A stretch of 22,294 nt of DNA from contig JARKQP010000239.1 of assembly GCA_029974875.1 (NCBI GenBank), positions 1-22,294 of the forward strand, in the 5' to 3' direction. Both the position numbers and the translations under genes were made by a program. The notes beneath the pieces are model-generated. The model worked only from the letters and a program-made list of their open reading frames with translations. It was not told the DNA's origin and made no database searches. Position 1 is the stretch's first letter. Each line of letters begins with the position of its first letter. Source of the DNA: Mobilitalea sp. (GTDB lineage Bacteria; Bacillota_A; Clostridia; Lachnospirales; Lachnospiraceae). Below, piece by piece: positions 15,615-22,294 of the stretch.

Positions 15615-15740
15615 TACCATCTAAAGCTGGCCTGCAATAATCAAGAAGATAACCGGGGCGGCACAAATGTACATGTATCTGAACGGGCATTACGGGAGAT
15701 TTATCTTCGAGGATATGAAATGTTAATCCACCAGGAGAAG
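15615..15740 (+). pseudogene. GH3 beta-glucosidase fragment
   Basis: The frame that follows the acetyltransferase stop reads LACNNQEDNRGGTNVHVS, then ERALREIYLRGYEML. This is the conserved GH3 barrel segment that in the intact gene at 8477-10867 reads [29 protein letters not shown]. Only about 40 codons of a protein of 700 or more residues remain, with no start, nucleophile or second domain. The sequence differs enough from the intact GH3 gene to come from another paralogue rather than a recent copy. Confidence 0.8.
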
Positions 15741-15744
15741 CCAA

Positions 15745-15881
15745 TAAAAGTGGGACCAGTGCAGAATGACCAAGTCAGTGACCAAGTTGAAAATCAAGAT
15801 ATTCAAAATAAAATACTTGAATATTGCAGAGTGGCACGAAGTAAGAAAGAAATTAGCGGATATATAGGGTATAAAATTTAA
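15745..15881 (+). pseudogene. C-terminal winged-helix fragment of AlbA_2-type ATP-binding protein
   Basis: Continuing in the same frame as the GH3 fragment with no stop, the sequence becomes NDQVSDQVENQDIQNKIL, EYCRVARSKKEISGYIGYK and then TAA at 15879-15881. The DQV repeat followed by a helix-turn-helix with RSKKEI is typical of the C-terminal tail of putative transcriptional regulators / ATP-binding proteins with an AlbA_2 (divergent AAA_4) domain, where several dozen residues normally follow. Only about 45 codons remain. The exact junction with the GH3 part, near 15740-15760, is uncertain. Confidence 0.6.
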
Positions 15882-16125
15882 CATATTTTACACGGAATTA
15901 TATTACCCTATTATTGTACAGTGGAAAATTATTATATACAATACCAGAAAAGCCTCAAAGCAGATTTCAAAAATATATAACTAATATAGAAAAAAAGTGA
16001 ATGGTGGACAATGTTCAAACAAACTCTTAAGAGTAAATGATGATAATTTTGATTTTAACCAAAATAATATATAAATAGTATGGGAATAAAAGGATATGAT
16101 TATTTATTATATTTGCTATCAACAA
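15882..16125. other. AT-rich gene-free spacer
   Basis: No open frame of note, family resemblance or clear repeat was found here on either strand. The stretch is strongly AT-rich and has stops in all frames. Together with the two relics before it, it looks like decayed DNA left by past rearrangement. Confidence 0.5.
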
Positions 16126-16154
16126 CAAAATCGCTTGTAACCCAAGCGATTTTG
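16126..16154 (-). terminator. Terminator hairpin downstream of the AraC gene
   Basis: An 11-bp perfect stem (CAAAATCGCTT / AAGCGATTTTG) with a 7-base loop. Read on the minus strand it ends in TTTTG, 102 bp beyond the regulator stop; read on the plus strand it also ends in TTTT, so it may act in both directions. Confidence 0.65.
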
Positions 16155-16255
16155 TCAATTATATGGCTCAAGCGCTTTGGTGCGAACATGCTGCAGCATA
16201 GATACCCCCCCCTTTAAGATTGATGATTTTAAAACCAACGGTATTAACCTCAATC

Positions 16256-17461
16256 TCAAAAATAATTCCGTTTACCATACAGGTTCCGATATTCCTTTAG
16301 CGTATACCCGGTCAGCTCCTTAAAGTGTTTCCCAAGATGGCTTTGTGAAGTAAATCCCAGATAGTTAGCAATATCAATATAAGAATAGGGCGAATAGGTC
16401 AAAAGGTTTTTTGTCAGGTTTATTTTCTGCTTTAGGATATATTGATAAAGAGATACCCCTTCCTGTTTCCGGAACAGACTGGTTAAATAATTCGGATGGA
16501 TGGAGAGGTTCTCTGCAATTTCCTGGACGGTAAGCTTACTGTGGAGATGTGAGAACACATAGTTTTTACAATTTTCTATAATTGGAATCGTGTCATGGGA
16601 ATTCACAGCCCGCCGGGCTTCTTTTGTTTCTTTTACCATCTGGGTAAAGGTATATTCCGCATTTTTCACTAAAGGCTCTAATTTACCCATATCTGTTAGC
16701 TCCTCTATTTGCATCATGTATGAATCACAGAGTGAATAAGCGGTTTCGGGAAGTAATCCACCCCTTATGGCGGCCCTCGAAGTAAGGACAATTACTGATA
16801 TGGCAAGGTTTTTTCCGTTTCTAATAGGGTCTTTTGAAGAAATCCCCAGATAACCGGAATAATCCTCATTCCAGCTCGCTTTTAAACGGTCGGTGTCACC
16901 ATCCTCAATGCTTGCCATCTGGCGGAGCTCCTGATCATAGGGTTTGTGCTTTTGGTTCGTTTCCCGGTTATCAAAAATCAGGGAAGAGGTATCCCTTTGT
17001 ACCTGGTCCTCATAACAATCACTTTTACAATTCAGGTTATAGCAATCCAGCAGGGACAGCTCGGGATCGTTAATCAGATTGTGTAAAAGCAGGATATTCG
17101 TCAATAAAAAAGAAATCGAGCAGTAGGTTAAGGAAGAGAGAAACTCATCGGAATAAGAGATGTCATTTAGGCAATGCTTTATTCCTGCTGAGGGATCTGT
17201 ATATACGGGACCAATCAGGTAGAAATCTTGAGGACCTTGTACCAGGGCATAAGTAACTTCGTTATTTATGGTAGAAAGGGTGGGCGACGAAGGGTTACAT
17301 GTCTCAAACAGAAATTCTTTAATCGATAAATCCGATGGCAAGGAGTCGTGTAAATCGATCCGTCTACAGTAACGATGTTGAAGCTCTTTATCCTCGGAAT
17401 AAAGGGAAACCGATGTCCTAAGCTGGGAAGCAATATAGTTATAAACAGCGGACAAATTCAA
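16256..17461 (-). CDS. AraC-family transcriptional regulator
   Basis: 401 residues. The C-terminal 100 form a two-helix-turn-helix AraC domain: LTVQEIAENLSIHPNYLTSL, then FRKQEGVSLYQYI, and DIANYLGFTSQSHLGKHFKE followed by LTGYTLKEYR. The first 290 residues are a sensory region without a recognised domain, of the size seen in AraC regulators of clostridial glycoside-hydrolase clusters. It should bind DNA and activate the divergent GH operon in response to a sugar. The start is a TTG at 17461, supported by GGAGGTG seven bases upstream on the minus strand; no ATG fits as well. The product has no membrane segments, so it differs from the membrane-anchored AraC sensors also found in these clusters. 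Confidence 0.9.
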   Translation of the reverse strand: MNLSAVYNYIASQLRTSVSLYSEDKELQHRYCRRIDLHDSLPSDLSIKEFLFETCNPSSPTLSTINNEVTYALVQGPQDFYLIGPVYTDPSAGIKHCLNDISYSDEFLSSLTYCSISFLLTNILLLHNLINDPELSLLDCYNLNCKSDCYEDQVQRDTSSLIFDNRETNQKHKPYDQELRQMASIEDGDTDRLKASWNEDYSGYLGISSKDPIRNGKNLAISVIVLTSRAAIRGGLLPETAYSLCDSYMMQIEELTDMGKLEPLVKNAEYTFTQMVKETKEARRAVNSHDTIPIIENCKNYVFSHLHSKLTVQEIAENLSIHPNYLTSLFRKQEGVSLYQYILKQKINLTKNLLTYSPYSYIDIANYLGFTSQSHLGKHFKELTGYTLKEYRNLYGKRNYF

Positions 17462-17501
17462 TTCGCAACACCTCCATGGATTATTCGTAGATTCTTAGAT
17501 T

Positions 17502-17510
17502 ATTCTAGCA
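17502..17510 (-). promoter_or_regulatory. Extended -10 promoter of the araC-type gene
   Basis: On the minus strand TGCTAGAAT forms an extended -10 box about 41 bp before the TTG start. The weak -35 at 17 bp spacing, TATCAA, is the reverse complement of the TTGATA at 17525-17530, so autoregulation is possible. Confidence 0.4.
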
Positions 17511-17523
17511 CATAAATTAGGAA

Positions 17524-17550
17524 TTTGATATAAGGATTTGAAACTTGATA
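17524..17550 (+). promoter_or_regulatory. Candidate AraC operator: TTGATA direct repeats
   Basis: TTGATA occurs at 17525-17530 and 17545-17550, 20 bp apart (about two helical turns), with a related TTGAAA between them at 17538-17543. AraC-family proteins with two helix-turn-helix units commonly bind such direct repeats. The site lies between the divergent regulator and glycosidase genes and touches both proposed promoters. Confidence 0.35.
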
Positions 17551-17575
17551 CAGCTTTTTTGGGATTTCTTATAAA
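17545..17575 (+). promoter_or_regulatory. Possible activator-dependent promoter of the GH operon
   Basis: TTGATA (17545-17550) and TATAAA (17570-17575) are separated by 19 bp, longer than optimal, which fits a promoter that needs an activator. The coding start follows about 57 bp downstream. Confidence 0.35.
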
Positions 17576-17631
17576 TTATAGATAAATAGGAGGATGGATC
17601 AGGCTAAATAAATTTTTTGAGGAGGATTTCG

Positions 17632-19233
17632 ATGACACATCCATATTTAAAGGAAGAACAAGGGAAGAAATTGTTGATGGTGGAGGAAAAGCCATTCATT
17701 ATGCTTGCCGGTGAAGTCCATAATTCCAATTCCTCGTCCGTGGAATACATGGAACAGGTTTGGGATAAGGCGGAACAGCTGGGCATGAATAGCTTATTAT
17801 TGCCGGTAACCTGGGAGCTGGTTGAGCCGGAGGAAGGCAGATTTGACTTTAGCTTGGTGGATGGCTTAATCAATCAGGCGAGAGGCCGTGGAAAAAAGCT
17901 TGGGTTTCTGTGGTTTGGAGCTTGGAAAAATGCCCAGTGCTTTTACGCTCCTGCCTGGGTTAAGACGGACCTTGACCGGTTTAAAAGAGCGGAGATGGAA
18001 AAGAGGGAGAAGTTTATATCCCTTAAGGAATTTCATGGGCTGCCCTATACAACGCTTTCCTATCTGTGTGAAGAGACGAATAAGGCGGATGCAAGGGCTT
18101 TTCGGGAATTGATGCTTCATATCAGGGAAATCGATGAGCAGGAGAATACTGTTGTTGTGGTCCAGGTTGAAAATGAAACCGGAGTCATGGGCTCTGCAAG
18201 GGAAAACTCGGATAAAGCAGATGCCTTATTTGAGTCAGATGTACCACAGCAGTTTGTTGATTACATGAAGAACAATACAAGCACGATGGTTCCGGATGTA
18301 CGCAAGGCAGTAGAGGCAGGTGCAAAGGAGGGGAATTGGAAGGCCGTCTTTGGCGACGTGGCGGAAGAATTATTCAGTGCATACCATATCGCAAGCTGTG
18401 TGAATAATGTCGCCGCAGCAGGAAAAGAGGTTTATCCGATTCCGACAGTTGCAAATTGCTGGTTGGATAAAGGTGACAAGCCGGGAGTGTATCCAAGCGG
18501 TGGTCCGGTATCGCGCGTGATCGAGGTCTGGAAATATTGTGCACCTTCCATCGATATCATCGCACCTGACATTTATATCCCGAGCTTTTGCGATATCTGT
18601 GACGAATATGCGAGACGGGACAAGGTATTGTTTATTCCGGAGGCTGCAACACACAGCTATGCAGGGCCTAGGGAGGTATATTCAGTTGGGCATTACCATG
18701 CCCTGTGCTACTCGCCCTTTGGATTTGAAGAGATGGGAGAACCCTTTTCCGGGACAACTGCATTTTTGTTTGGAATGGATACAACGGATCCTGCGTTGGC
18801 AACGCCGCAGAATGCCTGGGAATACGGCTGGTACTCCAGAACCCTACACAGCATGATGCCTTTATTAACAAGGAAGTACGGCACAAAGGATTTACAGGCG
18901 GTAACCAGTGAACGTAAAGGTGATGACACCATGCAATTTGGTAGCTTCGGCTTTAAAGTCCTCATGGATTTACCCATAATATCCAGAAGGGATGGGGTCT
19001 GTCTGGTATTAAAGGAGGCGGAAGATGAATTCTATATTATTGCCAATGGATGCCTGCTCCTGCCGTTCCCGACGGATCAGGAGAAGCCCCATGTTGATAT
19101 TATATTATTTGAAGACGGAAGGTTTGAAGATGGAAAATGGAAACGGAACCGGAGGCTGAACGGGGACGAAACTACAATGGTGATTTATGATAAACCGACC
19201 TTACTTAGGATGAAATTATTTGCATATAAGTGA
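17632..19233 (+). CDS. GH35-like beta-galactosidase with DUF5597-type C-terminus
   Basis: 533 residues, no signal peptide. The opening VEEKPFIMLAGEVHNSNSSS, YMEQVWDKAEQLGMNSLL and PVTWELVEPEEGRFDFSLVD are typical of GH35-related clan GH-A enzymes of the DUF5597 group. VQVENETG gives the acid/base E182 (the clan's Asn-Glu pair) and LFIPEA gives the probable nucleophile E337. The C-terminal 120 residues (GDDTMQFGSFGFKVLMDLP onward) form the beta-rich DUF5597-like part. The expected reaction is release of terminal beta-galactose or a similar sugar inside the cell. The ATG at 17632 has GAGGAGG just upstream; the TTG at 17617 lies before that site. It is the first gene of the operon controlled by the divergent AraC protein and is followed 99 bp later by a GH2 gene. 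Confidence 0.87.
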   Translation: MTHPYLKEEQGKKLLMVEEKPFIMLAGEVHNSNSSSVEYMEQVWDKAEQLGMNSLLLPVTWELVEPEEGRFDFSLVDGLINQARGRGKKLGFLWFGAWKNAQCFYAPAWVKTDLDRFKRAEMEKREKFISLKEFHGLPYTTLSYLCEETNKADARAFRELMLHIREIDEQENTVVVVQVENETGVMGSARENSDKADALFESDVPQQFVDYMKNNTSTMVPDVRKAVEAGAKEGNWKAVFGDVAEELFSAYHIASCVNNVAAAGKEVYPIPTVANCWLDKGDKPGVYPSGGPVSRVIEVWKYCAPSIDIIAPDIYIPSFCDICDEYARRDKVLFIPEAATHSYAGPREVYSVGHYHALCYSPFGFEEMGEPFSGTTAFLFGMDTTDPALATPQNAWEYGWYSRTLHSMMPLLTRKYGTKDLQAVTSERKGDDTMQFGSFGFKVLMDLPIISRRDGVCLVLKEAEDEFYIIANGCLLLPFPTDQEKPHVDIILFEDGRFEDGKWKRNRRLNGDETTMVIYDKPTLLRMKLFAYK

Positions 19234-19332
19234 TTTTAACTTTATGGCTTTCATTGGGATGGTTTTACCAAAACAGAGACCAAGTTCATTCATGAAATAA
19301 AATGGTTACAAATTCAGAAAGAGAGAGGACTT

Positions 19333-21732
19333 ATGAGACAGAATTCATTTCAGGAAGATTGGATGTTTGGAGAAGCGGGGAAGAGGAAAAGGCAGATCTG
19401 CCTGCCCCATGATGCTATGCTGGAGCAGGGAAGATGCCCGGATTCGGAATCCGGAAGTGGAGGTGCATTCTTCCTTGGAGGGATTTATGAATATGAAAAG
19501 ACCTTTTCTGTGCCTGGACAGTGGCAGGAGATGGATGCTTACATAGAGTTTGAGGGTATTTATCCCAATGCGGTTATCTACTTAAATGATGTGGAAATCG
19601 GAAGGTGTACTTATGGATATACGGGCATCCGGTTGCCCCTTGATCACCTGGTCTATGGAGCTGAGAACAGAATCAGGGTAGTAGTAGATAATCACCTTGT
19701 TCCAAATAGCAGATGGTATTCCGGTGCAGGAATATACCGTCCCGTATGGCTGTGGGTCGGGGAACAAAGACATATCCAGCCGGAAGGAATCCGCGTTACG
19801 GCACTTTCCCACGATCCTGCGCAAATACTGGTGGAGGTGTCACATACAGGGAATAAATTGCTGGAAGCAGATATGGAGAATCTCCAGGTAGAGATTCTTT
19901 ATCAGGATGAAGTCATAGCCAAAGGCTGCGGTGATAAGATAACCCTTAATATACCGGATGCAAAGCTATGGAGCCATGATACACCGGAGCTGTACCAGTG
20001 CAGGGCAAGCTTAAAGGATGGGGATACAGTGCTGGATACAGAGGTAGTGCAGTTTGGCATCCGTAAGATCACGTGGTCTACAGAAGGCTTTTTTATCAAT
20101 GGTGAAAAAATTCTGCTGCAGGGTGGCTGTATCCATCATGATAATGGAATTCTTGGGGCAAAAAGCTTTGAAAAATCAGAGTGGCGCAGAATCAAGAGGT
20201 TAAAGGAAAATGGATTCAATGCTATCCGCTCTTCGCATAATCCGGCATCCAAGGCAACCCTTGCGGCGTGTGATATGCTGGGGATGTACGTGATCGATGA
20301 AGCGTGGGATATGTGGTATCAGACAAAAACAGCACATGATTATGCCAACCATTTTGAATTGTATTATAAGGAAGATGCGAAGGCGATGGTGGAGAAGTGT
20401 TACAACCACCCCTCCGTCATTATGTATTCCATCGGAAACGAGGTTTCGGAGCCTGGTGAGGAAAAAGGCGTCGCACTGGGAAAGGAATTAGTGGAGCTGT
20501 TTCATCAGCTGGATGGGTCAAGACCTGTAACAGCAGGAATCAATATAACCCTCCTGTTTATGGCGGCAATGACGAAAAAGAGGGAGAGTATTAATCTGGA
20601 AGATGGGAAGGAAGGCGGAGCAGGAGAAAACCTTGCACTGCCGGAGATGGATAAGATGGACAGCACCGCATACAACCATATGATCTCGGAGATGGGCAGC
20701 CGGATGAACCTGTCTGCGGCCTCGGAAGCGGCAGACCAGCTGACTTCACCTATTTTAGACCTCCTTGACATCGCCGGATATAATTACGCCTCAAGCCGCT
20801 ATGCCATCGAAGGGCAAAAGCATCCGGACCGTATCCTAGTAGGAAGCGAAACCTTCCCCTATGATCTTGCGGTGAATTGGAACCTGGTGAAGGAGTACCC
20901 TTATCTGATCGGGGACTTTATGTGGACTGCCTGGGATTACTTGGGAGAGGTAGGGATTGGAGCCTGGACCTATGAAGAGGACGGCAGGGGCTTCCAAAAG
21001 AAGTACCCTTGGCTCCTGGCAGATACCGGAGCCTTTGACATCCTGGGCAATGATAATGCGGAGGCAGGGCTGGCATCCGTTGTCTGGGGAAAGCGTACCG
21101 TTCCCTATATCGGTGTCGTACCGGTGAAGCATCCTGCAGAAAAGCTTATAAAATCGGTCTGGAGGGGCAGCAATGCTATCCCATACTGGTCCTACCAGGG
21201 CTGTGATGGTTATCCGGCTGAAGTGGAGGTTTATAGTAGCGCCTATGAAGCTGAGTTATTCGTAAATGATAAAAGCCAGGGAAGAAAAAGGCTGGAGAAC
21301 ATGAAGGCCGTGTTCCGGACAGCTTATGAAGCAGGAACCTTAAGGGCAGTGGCATATGATGAGGCTGGCAAGCTCCAGTCGGAAAGCAGCCTCCGCTCCG
21401 CGGATAATAATACCCGGATCCGCATCTGCCCGGAGGAAGCCTTGCCGGAAAAAGGCGATATCCTGTATTTGGACATCCTACTTACCGGAGAGAATGGTGA
21501 GATTGAATGTAACCGGGATACCTGTTTGAATATCCGGGTCCAGGGCGGAGAGCTCCTAGGCTTTGGAAGCGCCAACCCTAGGACTAAGGAGAACTATTTA
21601 GATGGCAAATTCACTACTTATTATGGTAGGAGCCAGGCAGTTGTAAGATGCCTGGAGGATGAGCTGACCATAAGGGCATCAGGGGAGGGCCTGCCGGCTG
21701 CAGAGCTGAAGCTGGGAAGGGAGGCCGAATGA
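19333..21732 (+). CDS. GH2 beta-galactosidase-family glycosidase
   Basis: 799 residues, no signal peptide. N-terminal sugar-binding jelly roll (GGIYEYEKTFSVP, YNGVEVGRCTYGYTG-like region, SRWYSGAGIYRPVWL), an immunoglobulin-like domain, then the barrel starting FGIRKITW...GFFINGEKILLQGGCIHHD. RSSHNPAS and IDEAWDMW are conserved barrel strands; IGNEVSEPG carries acid/base E370 and VGSETFPYD the nucleophile E506. After the barrel come a DUF4982-like domain and a C-terminal Ig-like domain (GELLGFGSANPRTKENY). This arrangement is common in GH2 beta-galactosidases and related enzymes; beta-glucuronidase or beta-mannosidase activity cannot be excluded. A weak GAGAGG ribosome site precedes the ATG. 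Its stop overlaps the next start (ATGA), so it is translationally coupled to the GH43 gene. Confidence 0.9.
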   Translation: MRQNSFQEDWMFGEAGKRKRQICLPHDAMLEQGRCPDSESGSGGAFFLGGIYEYEKTFSVPGQWQEMDAYIEFEGIYPNAVIYLNDVEIGRCTYGYTGIRLPLDHLVYGAENRIRVVVDNHLVPNSRWYSGAGIYRPVWLWVGEQRHIQPEGIRVTALSHDPAQILVEVSHTGNKLLEADMENLQVEILYQDEVIAKGCGDKITLNIPDAKLWSHDTPELYQCRASLKDGDTVLDTEVVQFGIRKITWSTEGFFINGEKILLQGGCIHHDNGILGAKSFEKSEWRRIKRLKENGFNAIRSSHNPASKATLAACDMLGMYVIDEAWDMWYQTKTAHDYANHFELYYKEDAKAMVEKCYNHPSVIMYSIGNEVSEPGEEKGVALGKELVELFHQLDGSRPVTAGINITLLFMAAMTKKRESINLEDGKEGGAGENLALPEMDKMDSTAYNHMISEMGSRMNLSAASEAADQLTSPILDLLDIAGYNYASSRYAIEGQKHPDRILVGSETFPYDLAVNWNLVKEYPYLIGDFMWTAWDYLGEVGIGAWTYEEDGRGFQKKYPWLLADTGAFDILGNDNAEAGLASVVWGKRTVPYIGVVPVKHPAEKLIKSVWRGSNAIPYWSYQGCDGYPAEVEVYSSAYEAELFVNDKSQGRKRLENMKAVFRTAYEAGTLRAVAYDEAGKLQSESSLRSADNNTRIRICPEEALPEKGDILYLDILLTGENGEIECNRDTCLNIRVQGGELLGFGSANPRTKENYLDGKFTTYYGRSQAVVRCLEDELTIRASGEGLPAAELKLGREAE

Positions 21733-22294
21733 GATATCTGTGTAATCCGGTAATAGGAAGATACCGGTATCAGCTAATCCAGAATCCAATGGGAGAAGGC
21801 TTTACCATAAACCGTGAAGCGGCGGATCCATCGGTCATATATTTTCAGGGAAAATATTATCTCTTTGCATCCATGACCCTTAGCGTGTGGGTCTCCGGGG
21901 ATTTGGTTTCCTGGGAGGAGCACAGGCTGCCGGAGGAGCTTCCCCGGTACGGATATGCACCGGATGCATGCGTTAAAGGAAATTCGGTATATTTTTGTGC
22001 GTGTACGGGTGAGGAAAATGGATGCATTTATTACACGGAAAATATATTGGAGGGACCGTATAAAAAAGTGGAACTGCCTTTCCCCATGGATGATCCCAAG
22101 CTTTTTTGTGATGAGGATGGAAGCTTATATCTGTATTGGGGGTTGAGTGATGAAACCCCAATCTATGGGGTGGAGCTGGATGCTAAGACCCTTCAGCCCG
22201 TCGGGGAACGGAAGGAGCTTGTTTTTTCAGAGGTCTCTTTAAAAGGCTTTGAGCGTATCGGAGAAAACCACAGCCTGTTCCCAAGGACAGAGGA
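21729..22294 (+). CDS. GH43-family glycosidase, N-terminal part (cut by window end)
   Basis: An open frame begins at the ATG overlapping the GH2 stop (ATGA) and stays open for 188 codons to the window edge. It reads NREAADPSVIYFQGKYYLFA, with D33 as the likely general base of the five-bladed beta-propeller. VWVSGDLVSWEEHRLPEELP follows, then YAPDACVKGNSVYFCACTG, and MDDPKLFCDEDGSLYLYWG with D122 as the likely pKa modulator. These are GH43 signatures (beta-xylosidase / alpha-L-arabinofuranosidase / galactan-acting enzymes). The catalytic acid glutamate would lie beyond the window. An internal ATG at 21789 is possible but has no ribosome site, so the coupled start was preferred. With GH35-like and GH2 neighbours it suggests breakdown of an arabinose/galactose-containing oligosaccharide. 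Confidence 0.85.
   Translation, partial: MRYLCNPVIGRYRYQLIQNPMGEGFTINREAADPSVIYFQGKYYLFASMTLSVWVSGDLVSWEEHRLPEELPRYGYAPDACVKGNSVYFCACTGEENGCIYYTENILEGPYKKVELPFPMDDPKLFCDEDGSLYLYWGLSDETPIYGVELDAKTLQPVGERKELVFSEVSLKGFERIGENHSLFPRTE

Noticed and set aside
16169..16179. CAAGCGCTTTG as a catabolite-control (cre) site
   Set aside because: Only the AAGCGCTT core fits the consensus, and it lies downstream of a gene rather than near a promoter.
16188..16199. 12-bp palindrome ATGCTGCAGCAT
   Set aside because: Short, not near a promoter, and no partner sites were seen.
16205..16212. Run of eight C residues as a possible phase-variable tract
   Set aside because: It lies between the regulator stop and its terminator, outside any coding or promoter region, so slippage would have no clear effect.

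Overview
The window looks like a chromosomal accessory region of a gut-type or plant-polysaccharide-degrading Clostridia member, most likely Lachnospiraceae. This is inferred from the moderate-to-low G+C, strong AGGAGG-type ribosome binding sites, a soluble chemoreceptor beside a sugar ABC transporter, several intracellular glycoside hydrolases without signal peptides, and a remnant of a clostridial mobile-element relaxase at the left edge. No rRNA, tRNA, CRISPR array or intact mobile element was seen.

Layout. (1) 1-391: truncated relaxase start on the minus strand, then a 60-bp segment that recurs, diverged, upstream of the ABC operon. (2) 392-6661: a cytosolic chemoreceptor with two tandem homologous sensor modules, then a G+C-richer ABC importer operon in the order dual ATPase, permease 1, lipoprotein binding protein, permease 2. 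It is closed by a nested hairpin. (3) 6901-10867: a two-gene unit with a tannase/feruloyl-esterase-family hydrolase and a GH3 beta-glycosidase, followed by a terminator. (4) 11040-14873: a large iron-sulfur flavoprotein oxidoreductase fusion followed by hypA and hypB (nickel delivery), with no hydrogenase or other hyp gene in view. (5) 15051-15614: a GNAT acetyltransferase behind a perfect 15-bp inverted repeat. (6) 15615-15881: a chimeric relic, part GH3 and part C-terminal winged helix of an AlbA_2-type ATP-binding protein, immediately after the GNAT stop. (7) 16256-22294: a minus-strand AraC regulator divergent from a GH35-like, GH2 and GH43 operon that runs off the right edge.

How it may work together (inference). 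The importer brings in a sugar or glycoside sensed by the chemoreceptor. The esterase and GH3 enzyme could remove acyl/aromatic esters and beta-linked sugars inside the cell. The AraC-controlled cluster would degrade a second, galactose- or arabinose-containing oligosaccharide. The oxidoreductase-HypAB unit is the least explained part: it suggests a nickel-requiring or hydrogenase-linked electron-transfer step whose target lies elsewhere. Start codons were moved from the longest open frame in seven cases where a Shine-Dalgarno sequence or family N-terminus pointed to an internal ATG.
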